Of a DNA stretch of 64,000 nucleotides, positions 1 to 11,600 are shown piece after piece. Made by a program: the position numbers and the translations under genes. The stretch comes from Tomocerus qinae (Eukaryota > Arthropoda > Collembola > Entomobryomorpha > Tomoceridae): the NCBI GenBank assembly GCA_020055645.1, contig CM034546.1:67828001-67892000 (forward strand), read 5' to 3'. Every line of letters starts with the position of its first letter. Positions within the stretch are counted from its first letter, which is position 1. The notes below the pieces were generated by a model. It had not been told where the DNA came from and did not search any database. It saw only the letters and a program-made list of their open reading frames with translations.

Positions 1-2220
1 TCTATAACACGGTCGTTTGATTGGTATAACTCTTACTAAAATGTAGTTATATGCAAAGTATTTAATTTTAGCTGAGAGAGCATATGATCATAAACGACAA
101 TTTTCTTGTTTTTCATTCAGGTATTCTTAAAACGTTGCATAAATAGTTCAAATCATAATATGTCAATTGCTAGAATTGTCTTTAAATTTTTCAACCACAA
201 TGAATTACTATGAAAATGACTTTCAGATTTAAATACATGTCAAAAGCGTAGTATATCATATATGTGCAAGTAGACATTTAATTACAATAATATACAATAA
301 TTATACAATAATTAATTACAATAATAATATGTCTATAATTTAGTCAAACAGAAATCTACATCAATGTGAGTTATATCAAAAATAGTTAGGCTATGTACCT
401 ATATACTGCAACATTTAAAGTCTTAACTTTCTCTACAGTACGGAAGAAGTAAGGAAAATACATGAAAATCCAAATTGTTGCTTATGATAAAATGGCCCCA
501 ATTCATTTTAAAAAGTGGCGTTTATGATGATATGGCTCTTAAATTTCGACCCCCCAAAAGAAATACTTCCCATATGTGGCTACATTAACAAGTTGTATAC
601 GGCGAAAGCCTGTTTCAAGGTCTATCAATTGACATGATAATATTTGACAGTTTTAACCAACAAGTAAATTGACAGCATTTCTTGTGACCCACTTCTCAAG
701 TTAATTAATTTTGAGATTATAAATTACAAGATCTGATTTTAGTCTAATGTTATTGTATAAGGGTCCATTTTATATCGTTTATCTATAGACTATGATGGGA
801 AGCTTTAGACAAAAATCCATAATGTGGTTCCAGAGGACCTAGGCATATATATCACAGTGCCCCAATTCAACATAAATGGTGTCGTTAATGATAATTTGAC
901 TCCTCAACTTTCGAACCATGAAATAAATATTTGCCGTGTAGGTATTATATCTAAAAATATCTAGCTTAATATATCATTCGAAGGGTCGTCTCAACAACTA
1001 TAAAATTTAAACTCAATATTGTAAATTAAAACCTGAACCCATCAGGAAAATGGTAGTGTCTATTACATTATAAGCAATATTAAAGACCTAAATCTGGTCC
1101 ACGTTCAGTTGTGTACTAGAGGTGATAAGTAAGTGGTTGGAATCTTGGTCAATAAAGTTCCGCGTATCGAAATAAATCCGCTTCGTTTTTTAGCCGTAAT
1201 TGTTTATTCGAAAATATAATTCCACCATCCTGTGTATACGTGTAAATGTAGGTAAAAGGCATGTAAACTTAGGTAGACTATACTAAACTGTACTGAATAA
1301 GTTACAACATTGACTTGAAAGGTTCTATTTAAAATGATGCCATCGAAGAAATTCTGCATGCATGGATTTTGAAGCAAAAATATCCAAAATACTGTGTCAC
1401 GGTAATTTTATGCAAAGCTATGCAACTCTGTGAACTTTTCCATTCCCGAAATTAGTCTTAGTCTTGGCTGCCATTTTTTTGGTCGAGGTCCAAGTCTTTG
1501 GATGACAAAGACATGAGCCTGTCAATAATTTTGACGGAAAAAACTCCCCAAATAAGAATAAATCGATTAATAGGGTACGTATGTAATATTAAATATGTGT
1601 ATACACACGGTATTTATGAAAACACACAAAACCTATGCCAAATAATTTACATTTAAAAGTTTAGCTTTTTAGCATTTCATGTTCTTTCAATTGCAAAAGT
1701 TAACGTTGGTGGAGGGAATATCTATTCCCTATCCACAAAGGGTAATCGTAATGAATGAACTACGTAATAGATTTCTTGCGACCATAAACACAGAAAAGGG
1801 AAACGATATGTCTGACGTCGTTGTCAATATTATATTTACATCATCCTGCTGACTTCACTCAAGAACCAAAAAAGGTTGACATTAATTTAGCTTACCACGA
1901 GCTCTGTATAATATACACCATTTACACCAAAGATAGCAATAAGGCCAATGACGAAATATTTAATCACTATTTAAACTTAATGTTATGCAGAAAATGTGAT
2001 TTACTCTGTAAGTCGTAATATCTGTATTTTCGTGGTCAACAGACTACTTGATATAAGTGGTAATCCTACCAATGTGCAAAAGAAGCAGTAATAGCAACAA
2101 AAGCAGGATTATTTACAACAACTATGCTGCATTTATCAAAACTTGAGACAGGCTGAATGACGTGAAACGAAAACGCAATACCATCTATAATATAATCCTA
2201 GACTTGAAAAAAATTACCGA
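1..2220. other. Gene-poor AT-rich stretch
   Basis: No convincing coding exon was found. A diverged direct duplication of about 60 bp is visible: 'ccccaattca' followed by related text near 494-550 recurs near 860-915. The only open frame of note (1821-2018, 65 codons) has low-complexity, AT-driven composition and no splice or family support. Confidence 0.5.
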
Positions 2221-3660
2221 TCTATCTATGTTTGTCTGGTAGGAGAACTTAGGAAATCTAGATATATTACGTAATGCAAAACCCTCTCCCCCATGTTTAA
2301 CGCAAGTGCTGACTGCAACACATTTGAGTACCTCCTCCTCTCATAGACTGCACACGTAATATATGCATGTTCCTTTAAAAGCAAAATGCGCATGCCCAAT
2401 TAATGTTTTCAATAATGTACCCCAACGCATACCTTCATCTGCTAAATTTAGTACATGGAGGTATACGTTGGGGTACATTATTGAAAACATTAATTCCTCT
2501 AAACAACCGAAATGAGTCGTTTCATATTATTGTAACATCAAAATAATAGTAGAAATTTACATGAGATGGTTGAATTGTGGTGATTCGTGATTGAATGGAA
2601 ATGATTAGCGAAAGGGGACATTTCGTAATTATCGTAATGGGCCTTATTAAATAGCATGTCAAAACTTCTATTCCAAATTGGTTCTGTTATATCGACAAAC
2701 TTACTACTTACAAAGTTGTACTCATAGAATTTGTACGTTTTTCCAAAATCCCAGGGAGAATCTTATTTTTTTGATTTAAAGGGAGCTTTTTGGTGACTGT
2801 GGGATTTTTTTTCAAAAATGGAGCCTTTCATTGTTCCCTGTAATCGGTGCTACGATCTGCAGTTATTATTTTGGTTTAGGAAATTCTTTTTTAGCAGGAA
2901 GTTGGGGCTGCCGCTAATTTTGCAACCAAAAGTATATTAATTTAAATAAAGTTTGTATTTACAAAGTTAACATGATTACGTAAGGGATGTTTTCGAAATT
3001 TTTTTATTACTGTGTTGGGTGACTTGCTGAATTTCTCTTGAGTGCTATGCTTGACCCCTTAGCTGGGTTCACTATATTATATAGAGATGTATGTACGTAT
3101 GGTAGGGAGAACCTAGGAAACCTGCATATATTGCGTAACGCAAAACCCCCTCCCCGATGTGTAACGCAAGTGCTGACTGTAACACTTTTGAGTACCTCCT
3201 CCTCCCATTAACTGCACACGTAATATATTATGCTGGCTCCTTAAAAGCAAAATGCACAAGCCCAATATCTCTAAACCAACGAAATGAGTCGTTTCATATT
3301 ATTATTAAAACATCAAAATAATAATAGAAATTTACATAAGAAGTTTGAATGGTGAGGGGGGATCGAATGGAAATGATTAGCGAAAGGGAACATTTTGTAA
3401 TGATCGTAATGTGCGTGATGCTACGATCTACAGTTATTATTTTGGTGCAGGAAATTTCTTTTTATCAGGAAGGTGCGGCTGCAGCTAATTTTACCAACCA
3501 CTGTAGAAAGTAAAAGTATTTTATTTTAAATATACTTCGTAATTACAAAGGTAACATAATAACCTAATGGGATGTTTTCGAAATTGTTTTTACTACTGTG
3601 ATGGGTGGCCTGCTGAATTTCTCTTGAGTGCTAGATTTGCCCCTTAGCTGGGCTCACTAG
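2221..3660 (+). repeat. Two adjacent copies of a dispersed repeat, possibly Helitron-like
   Basis: Copy A (about 2221-3074) and copy B (about 3075-3660) share their order of blocks: a 'ggtagg(g)agaac' start, a CT-rich block with 'cgcaagtgctgactg', an 'atgagtcgtttcatatta' block, a 'gaaatgattagcgaaagg' block, and an end block 'ccttagctgggttcacta'. B has an internal deletion relative to A. A third copy lies at 46533-49128. Copies B and the third end in CTAG followed by T, and the third starts with TC preceded by A, as Helitrons do, but no Rep/helicase is present and the 3' hairpin is weak. The class is therefore tentative; the repeat family itself is certain. Confidence 0.6.
2402..2491. mobile_element. 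90-bp hairpin MITE inside dispersed repeat
   Basis: Two arms of about 32 bp (2402-2433 and 2460-2491) are near-perfect inverted repeats around a short loop. The element is flanked by AATT on both sides (2398-2401 and 2492-2495). Sister repeat copies near 3261 and 46767 lack it and show the uninterrupted site, so the boundaries are well defined. A related but decayed structure lies at about 59107-59214. Confidence 0.7.
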
Positions 3661-4677
3661 TATAGTATAAGCTTAATAGGCATGTAAAAACTAATGCTAA
3701 AATTATTTGACGAACCAATGAAATATAAAATATTTAGAGACAATTTTTAGAAATTAAAATAAGGAAAGCCTGTCCTTTTTTGTTGCAGCTGGAATTTCAG
3801 AGCTAGAAAAGTCAGACTCGTTAAATTCTTCTTCCTTCCAAAGCTTCCAAAGCTTCCAAAGTAAAAACTTTCGATCAAAAACATCTTTGTTTTAATTTTT
3901 TTGTTTGAGAATTTCTGAATCCTTTTTAGAATAAAGAATAACTGTTCTGATACATGAAAAGTTGTGGGTTTTAATAATGTCGATTGATAATTGATAGTGG
4001 TTTAAATTCCGTAAATTCGCGTGACTTTATTTGTAAACGTTTCCTTGCATCATATTTGGTTACCATTTACTATGTACTAAGCCGTAAATATGGTTCCAAG
4101 TAATACTGTCGAATATTCTCACACCATATTTAAACCCGAATATTAAAATCGTGTACTCCACTCATTTACTTTAACTGACATACAATAATACAAAAAATCC
4201 TTCGACTCTCTGTGCAATCAAATAAGCACCTGATATTTTAATCATTTGAAAAATTCTAGGATTAACAGTTCAACCCGGTTACTTCAGCATAATATATAAC
4301 CATTACACTATAAGAAGAAGAAGCAAAGCAATTTTTTTCAGATACGAACATTTTCTGGGAAGTCCTTAAAAACTGGTAAAAACATTTAAAAATAATAATA
4401 ACAACATAATTTAAGAAAAGTGTTGAGGTACATCACTATAGTAGTATACCATAATGTACTCTGTAGAGAGTAGTTTTTATTTACAAATTTGAAGTAGAGT
4501 GAAAGTGAATATTCTATTGAAATATATTTAAGCCTGATTACTACATTGACATTGAAAATATGAAAAAAACTTATAAATGAAAATGCCACAATGGATGGCG
4601 TTTCCATTGGTAACAAGAAACAATGATACGTATTAAGGTATTTTTTTACATGTTGTCTTCATAGGTAACATCCAAAA
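3661..4677. other. Intergenic, no gene seen
   Basis: AT-rich sequence with a short tandem 'caaagcttc' repeat near 3840. The last bases (about 4663-4677) contain 'cttcataggtaacatccaaaa', which resembles the sequence before the start codons at 31446 and 34252, suggesting a shared 5'UTR splice acceptor or leader. Confidence 0.4.
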
Positions 4678-5400
4678 ATGCAAGTAGATGGTATGTACAG
4701 CCTGGAGGGATCAAGCATATTTATCCAAAATGGTAGAATTGTAAACGGATATGGAGCGTATTGGGATGAATGCTATTACACTGGAGAATTTCATGATGGA
4801 AAAGCAACTGTATTTGGAGGACCAAGGTCTTCATGGGCTCATACAGAAACGCAGGAATGGGTTGTACAGGAAACGTTAATTATTGTAAATGGAGGTAAAT
4901 ACGTGTGGAAAAAACATTTACCTTGTGACGGCGTTTATCATTTGGACAGTTCTACTGTTGAGATTCGAAATGGCAAGTTCATTGGAGGTACGGGAATCCA
5001 CTGGAATCATTGTCGTTACACTGGACAGTTTCGTGATGGAAGGGCAACTGTATTTGGAGGACCAGGATCTTCTTGGCCGCATGGAGAAACCCAGGAATGG
5101 ATAGCCCAAGGAGACTTAATGATTGTCAATGGTGGGAAACACATGTGGAAGAAACATTTTCCGTGGGACGGAATGTATCGTCTGGATAAATCCACCGTTG
5201 AGATTAGAAGGGGCAAGATCATTGGCGGTAAGGGACAACATTGGAATCACTGCCGCTACACTGGAGAATTTCTTGATGGACGAGCTATTGTTTTTGGGGG
5301 ACCGAAATCTTCTTGGCCACCTACTTTGACCCAATCTTGGGTAATGCAGAAAGATTCAGTTGTTGTGGATGGCGGAGTTCATGTTTGGCGTAAAATGTAA
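4678..5400 (+). CDS. Three-module repeat protein of unrecognised family (module family copy 1)
   Basis: A 240-residue protein made of exactly three 80-residue modules (about 1-81, 82-161, 162-240). Each module carries the same ordered landmarks: G-x-Y-x-L near its start, H-W-x-x-C-x-Y-T-G-x-F, V-F-G-G-P-x-S-S-W, T-Q-x-W, and V-x-G-G-x-x-x-W at its end. The start codon is supported by a leader conserved before related genes at 31446 and 34252. A polyadenylation-type AATAAA lies near 5638. No signal peptide or membrane segment is visible. The alternation of short hydrophobic stretches and G/N turns suggests an all-beta repeat fold, possibly lectin- or propeller-like, but I do not recognise the family and assign no function. 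Related copies: 19098 (relic), 31446 (two modules), 34252 (broken). Confidence 0.8.
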   Translation: MQVDGMYSLEGSSIFIQNGRIVNGYGAYWDECYYTGEFHDGKATVFGGPRSSWAHTETQEWVVQETLIIVNGGKYVWKKHLPCDGVYHLDSSTVEIRNGKFIGGTGIHWNHCRYTGQFRDGRATVFGGPGSSWPHGETQEWIAQGDLMIVNGGKHMWKKHFPWDGMYRLDKSTVEIRRGKIIGGKGQHWNHCRYTGEFLDGRAIVFGGPKSSWPPTLTQSWVMQKDSVVVDGGVHVWRKM

Positions 5401-5407
5401 TTTAATT

Positions 5408-5540
5408 AGCAGGCACGTATCCAGAAATTTGGTCAAAAGGGAGTACAGCAAACAATTATGGCAAAAACTTGACATATTCGCACGCAGCGCCAAAAATTTT
5501 TGCCTCCTCTCGCCCTGACTGGACAAATGCTTATATTTAG
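5408..5540. repeat. Decayed copy of the CAGGCACGTAT-ended hAT-like repeat
   Basis: The sequence beginning 'gcaggcacgtatccagaaat' matches the left end of the delimited element at 43451-43612. The right end is not clear here. Another partial copy, in reverse, ends near 30660. Confidence 0.4.
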
Positions 5541-5896
5541 GTACTCATCAAAATAACCTTCTAATATCTACACCTAATCCTATTTACCTGTTCAACGATA
5601 ATTAATATTACATTGTGTTTTGCATGTTTGAATATTGAATAAATGTAGCTGGTTTAATCTTTAGAAAGATAAATCGTATCTATCAGTTATCACAGTAGCC
5701 TAATAAATGTTTTAAGGTTTAAGAGATAACGTTTGTTAAATCCCCTAACGATAACATATAAAAAGCATATTGTGACATTATATCATTGCATAAATAAATA
5801 ATGAAATAATATTCAACTCCTGAGGGTTATACATTACCAACTTTAATTACACAATTAAACTTAAATAACATATTTTTAAACATAAATCACGCAAAA

Positions 5897-7582
5897 ATGC
5901 CACCAAAAAAGCCCCAAGGTTTATTATCTATGAAATTACACGTTATGAAAAAAGTAGCAAGTCATCTCCATCCCATTTCTACTAAAGATATCAAGACTAA
6001 GATCGACAATGTTGTGTCGGTCTCTGAATCAAGCGATTCGGATTCTGACTTGCCGTATCCAGTTTCTCCTTCATATGACGTCACTTCCAGTCACATGTAT
6101 TCCTATAAACCAGACGAGAATAAAAAGACAAACAAGAATATTGAGCTAAAAGAATGTGTAAGTATAAATCACATGTGTGTTATAAATTCTCTAACTTAAT
6201 CTTACAAAATTAAAGCCTACAAACATTGACCCGTCTATATGGTATGACTTTTGGTCAAATATAATTAAAATAAGATATAGAAATCAATACGCATTTCAGA
6301 AATTAATTTACTTTATTCACATGCCAAGGGGAATCTCAACACAACTAAAATCTTACAAGCAATCAGTTGATACCAAATATTCGATTATGGTAGACCACTT
6401 TTCAGCCAGTTACTACGCTTGCAAAGCCGGGAACACAAAATTCACTTATATTGTCATATTCCTGTGGCACCTTACTATGATAAGAAACTTTTAAATTACC
6501 TAAACGAAAACGAAAGCGACAATAAGGTATACAGCGTTGCAAACGTTAAAAACTAGCAAAAAATTGGCGTACCCCAATATTTCAAATTTCAATTTTCCTA
6601 AGAATTTTACCTACATATTTTAAATAATTTACTGGTTAATTAAAATCAGATATTCTTATATTTTAGTATTGATGTAAATATATGTTTTTTGCAGCACACC
6701 GTTTCAAAACACAATGGGCCAATACTGACAGAAATAGAAAGTACGCCCGCCAATGGTAATTCACAAATATTGTCTATATAAATAAGTAATTCTACCTTTA
6801 AAAACATTTTTACATTTTCTACCACGGTGATAGTATTTCGTATACAACCATACTTAATATTAATAGTAATGCTTCTAGATTTAGCATTTTAATCCTTTCA
6901 GATTCTTCGGAGTGTCAAACGATTTTGGAACCCGTTTCAAGATACAATGGGCCTATACTGCCAGAAAATGAAAATACAGCCGCTAAAGGTAAGAAGAAAT
7001 GTATTGGCAATAAACGATTTTATCACGAAAACCATTTTTATATTTTCTACTACGGTGATTGACAGATTGAAAATATTTCTAATACCTAAATATTACAGTT
7101 AACATGAATTGTGTGTATCTATAATAAACATTTAAACCTTTCAGATTCTTCGGAATGTCAGACGATTTTGAAACCCGTCGAAAATATACCACCACCACCA
7201 CCTCCACCACCGTACCTACTGAATACAAATATAACGGCTTCAATTAGCATTTACTTTTCACATATCGTTATTATAGTTTATAAACAGTACATAGTATTAA
7301 GATCATTATATTTTTTTACAGATTGCCATCACTATCCCCAGCGCAGCCCCAAACAAAAATTGGTAAGTAAACATAATGAACAACAATACCTACACATTAA
7401 TTTGTATTAATACATGATTTATAAAATGGTATGTCAGTCTCAACTAAAATAACAATTAACTGTTTTTAGCTGCCAACAGGGAGAAACCTGCTGGAGGTAA
7501 TATGGTAGACAACTTAGTTGAAGAAATAAAAAATTTCAAAGGATTCAGGAAAGTACCTTATACTCCAAAATATATTAAATGA
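5897..7582 (+). CDS. Proline-rich acidic protein, six exons (PPKK family copy 1)
   Basis: I reconstruct six coding exons with consistent phases: 5897-6157, 6695-6755, 6902-6988, 7145-7211, 7322-7362 and 7470-7582, giving 209 residues. All junctions are GT-AG. The protein begins MPPKKPxGL, has a Ser/Asp-rich acidic segment (about residues 40-60), a run of prolines in exon 4, and ends with a short conserved block containing EIKNFKGFRK. That block is the best-conserved part shared with the paralogue at 41439-42520. Exons 2-4 show internal duplication: exons 2 and 3 share a (K/R)xNGPIL motif, and exons 3 and 4 share DSSECQTIL. The proline tract beside a short basic amphipathic motif recalls actin-regulatory proteins with WH2 motifs, but the match is too weak to assign. 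Function unknown. Confidence 0.7.
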
Positions 7583-8073
7583 AGTTTTACTCTAACAAAG
7601 AGTTATCTGGGTATTATTGCTCCTAGCTAATTAGCTAATGGTAGAAGAAAATACTAATTAAAAAGCATCTATGTATATCTATGTACTTTTAAATGTTCAC
7701 CATGTAATCTGATGGTAATCATCTAAGAGCAATTGTTTAAAGTAAAGTCAGCAAAAAGTATTAACAATGCAATCTCCTTGTTAGTTGTTAGTGTTACAAT
7801 GAGTAATAGCATAGCATATTCTAATATTATTTGCAATTATTACGTAACCAACTTGGAAAGTCACATTGCTTTGCTTGCATTTTACTCTTCACAATCTCCT
7901 GAAAACCATTATTTGTCCCATATTATAGTAGTACACCACACACCTGAACTTGCAGTACTGCCGTTTTTCAAATATGGTTACCAACAAAAATTGACAAAAA
8001 CAAGTCCTGTACGCCCCGGCTAAATTCTCTTTTCTTTTTTTCAGACAAATTTTGTGTTTTTATCCCCTACTTG

Positions 8074-8510
8074 TGTTTCGTACCATTTCTACTATTATGT
8101 ACTTAGGCTAAGAAGTGTTTAGTTACAAATATTATCTAACTATATTCTGATATAATAATTTGAATGTTTTCAATTGCCGCTTCTTAGCTAATAGAAGCGT
8201 GAACAATCCAGAATTTACATTATTGCTCAACCAGCCTTGAGAGAAGAAGCGTGCTCTGAATAGCGTCTTCTGTCGTTGGCATTTTTTGTGAAGTGACGAA
8301 TTTCACAATTTCAATTAATTATTTTGTCTGATTGTGTGTGTGCTTGTAAAATAAAACGGATCTAGAAAATACACATTTTAGTCACACAAACGTTGTTATT
8401 TTCAGTCACCACAGTTAGTCACGTCAAGTCAATAGGTCAGCATACCTAGTTTCAAGTATCAACCGTCAATATACCCACTATCCACTCGTCAGTTAGCAGC
8501 CCATTCCACA
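8074..8510 (+). repeat. 5' LTR of BEL/Pao element
   Basis: 437 bp, TGTTTCG...CCACA. It matches the 3' LTR at 13896-14357 apart from scattered differences, including a 5-bp TTTAG duplication and a terminal 20-bp duplication present only in the 3' copy. Confidence 0.92.
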
Positions 8511-8511
8511 T

Positions 8512-8529
8512 TGGTCCTTCGAGCCGGAT
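8512..8529 (+). promoter_or_regulatory. Primer-binding site, complementary to the 3' end of tRNA-Tyr
   Basis: TGGTCCTTCGAGCCGGAT starts one base after the 5' LTR. Its reverse complement ends in GGCTCGAAGGACCA, which is the 3' end I recall for animal tRNA-Tyr including CCA. The tRNA assignment is from memory of tRNA sequences; the position and TGG start are seen directly. Confidence 0.75.
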
Positions 8530-8629
8530 CACGTTATCATCAAGTAATCGTGGTCACAACTATCGGGAAACTGTTGTGACTGGTGGAAGTGAGTGACATT
8601 CAAAATCTACATTTTTATTCAAAGTCAAC

Positions 8630-11600
8630 ATGACTACAATCAAGAGCTTGACGAACAAGCGAACTGCATTGATAGCGGATATCAATGCTCTCAAAGCCAA
8701 GGTCGATGGACACGCCACCGCACCCTTGGATGAAGATGACGTCATACTTTACCTGGAAAAAGTGAGTCAATATCGTCTAAAAAACAATACAATTTATGAT
8801 GACATTGTCTCCCAGTGCAAAGACAATTATCAAATCGACGCTCATCAAGCACCTTACAACGTTGAAGATGAACGACTGGATGCTATTGAAAAAACCCTCA
8901 AGGTCATCAAAAAGTCAATTCCAGTTGTGTCAACTTTAACTTCAAAGCCCATGGAAGTACGCCTTCCAAAATTGGACCTACCCACATTCAGTGGAAAATT
9001 ACAGGACTGGATGTCATTCAGAGACCTGTTTCGAGCGGCCGTTCATCATCAGACTCAAGCCAGTGATGCACAAAAACTTCAGTACCTCAAAGCAGCCTGT
9101 CAAGGGGAAGCAGCACTTCTCATTCAGTCACTGCAAATCACGGAAGTAAACTACGCTGAGGCCTGGAGGATTCTGGAAGAGAGGTATGAGGATGTACGTG
9201 AACTCATTCGCTGTAATCTGGAGCGTCTACTATCTCAACCGGTGATTACGCAAGAGTCACCTGTCACCCTTCAAAAACTTGTTGACACGACACGTGAGTG
9301 TGTTAGATTTTTTGAAACATTAAAAATCAGCAAGGAGCAGCTGTGTGAACTGCTCATCATTCATTTAATTTCAAGAAAGCTTGACCAGGAGTCAAGATTA
9401 CAGTGGGAACGCACACTACGTCGTGGTGTGATTCCAACATTAAAACAATTTTATGAGCTACTTGATCATCATGCCAGAGTAACTACAGCCGCTAAGTCAA
9501 GTAATTCAAAATCTCAAACAAAAACAAATCAATCGCCATTTGTGAAGAATGTCGAAAAGAAGCCAGTTGCAGCAGTGCACCAAGCAGAAACAACTGAGAA
9601 AAGACAAACCAAGTGCGTTTTCGACGGTGAAAACCATCACATTTTTCAGTGCAAATCCTTTCGAGCTCTTTCGGTGAAGGAGAGAAAGAAATTCGTATTC
9701 AGCAAACAGTTATGCTACAACTGCATTTCCACATCTGAACATCAGGCTGAAAATTGCAATCGTCCGAAGTGCAAATTCTGTAATGATCCACACAACAGAC
9801 TGTTACACGAAGACACACCCACTGCACCGCAGAACGGAAAGCAAGTTTCAACTCCACAGGGTTGTTGTGCACAGCCTCCTCCAAGACAGGATGACCCTCA
9901 AACTAATCTTTTGTCATCTAGTCAAGGAAATACTACTCAAGTGCTGCTGTCTACAGCTGTTATTCTCGTCAAGGACAATACAGGAGGATTTCAACAGTGT
10001 AGAGTGCTCTTGGACAATGGAGCTAAAGCCAGTTTTGTGACAAGCAAATTTGCGACTCGTCTGGGACTTCGCCGACAAAAGGTGTTAGTGCCACTTGAAG
10101 GAATTGCTGGTGTCAGTGCTGGAGAAGCCAATCAACTATCAAAAATTACTTTCAAATCAAGACATGATGAAAATAATATTATGGAAACCGAAGCCTTAAT
10201 ATTACAGAAAATTACCAGAGATCAGCCTTCACTTCCGGTGACTGATATCTCATGGCCCCACCTCCAAGGAATCAAGTTGGCAGATCCAAAATATTATGAG
10301 CCTGGCCCAATCGATCTCCTACTTGGTATGAATATATTTTATGAATTAATGCTTGGTGGAATCCGAAAGGGACCTAAGGGAGCTCCGATTGGCATTGAAA
10401 CGTCGCTGGGATGGATCATCGGTGGAGAACTCTCAGACAATGTCAGGCAGTCTCCTATTTCAATCAATCACTGCGAGTTGGACAACACTCTCAGACGCTT
10501 CTGGGAATTAGAAGAAATTCCACAAAAAACAATTTTAACTCCAGAGGAGAAACAGTGCGAAGAGCATTTTGCCTCAACTCACACCAGAGACAATTCAGGA
10601 AGATTTGTGGTGCGCCTTCCTTTCAAAAATTCAATTCAAAAAATTGGAGATTCAAGGAATACATCTATAAGAAGGCTCAAACAAATGGAACGCAGGTTTG
10701 CAAAAGATCCTGAACTACAACGTCAATATTCAGAAGTCATTCACGAATATTTAGAACTGGGACACATGGAGGAGGTTCCAGTTTCTGAAGTAAATACAAG
10801 TAAGCCTACATATTATATGCCTCACCATATGGTTGTGAAGCTATCCAGTTCTACAACAAAAATGCGTGTTGTTTTTGATGCCTCCGCTGCCTCCTCCAAC
10901 GGATCATCACTCAATGAAAATCTTTTGGTCGGTCCTAAGCTACAAGACGACCTTATAATTCATTTAATTCGTTTTAGGAAGAACAATATTGCTTTCACTG
11001 CGGACATTGCCAAAATGTACCGTCAGGTGAAAGTACATACAGATGACGTCGACTTACAGAGAATCGTTTGGCGTGACTCATCTGAAAAACCAGTAAAAGA
11101 TTTTCGACTCTTAACTGCAACATTCGGAACCTCAGCCGCTCCCTATTTAGCAGTGAAGTGTGTCCAGCAGTTGGCGCTGGACGAAGAAATTAAATACCCA
11201 GAAGCCTCAGCCGTTGTTCGTCGTGACTTTTATGTCGACGATTGCATGTCTGGAGCAGATTCAGAAGAAGCTGGACTCAAGTTGCAACGGGAGCTGATCG
11301 AGTTGCTGAGCCATGGACAGTTTGAACTCCGAAAATGGTCGTCGAATTCTCCAGCTCTACTCGCCACACTTCCGCCGAACATGAGGGAAACAAATCTGCC
11401 ACTCTGCCTAGACAAAGATGAAACAATCAAGACTCTTGGATTGGAATGGCATCCTGCTGCTGACCATTTTGCATTCAAAATACAAGTTCCAGACGTGACG
11501 AAGACTCCTACAAAGAGGTTAGTGGCATCGGAGATAGCCAAAGTCTTCGATCCACTAGGAATGCTTTCCCCAGTCACTATCAACGCAAAGATAATTATTC

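Noticed and set aside
1821-2018. 65-codon ORF
   Set aside because: AT-driven composition, no splice signals or family resemblance; likely chance.
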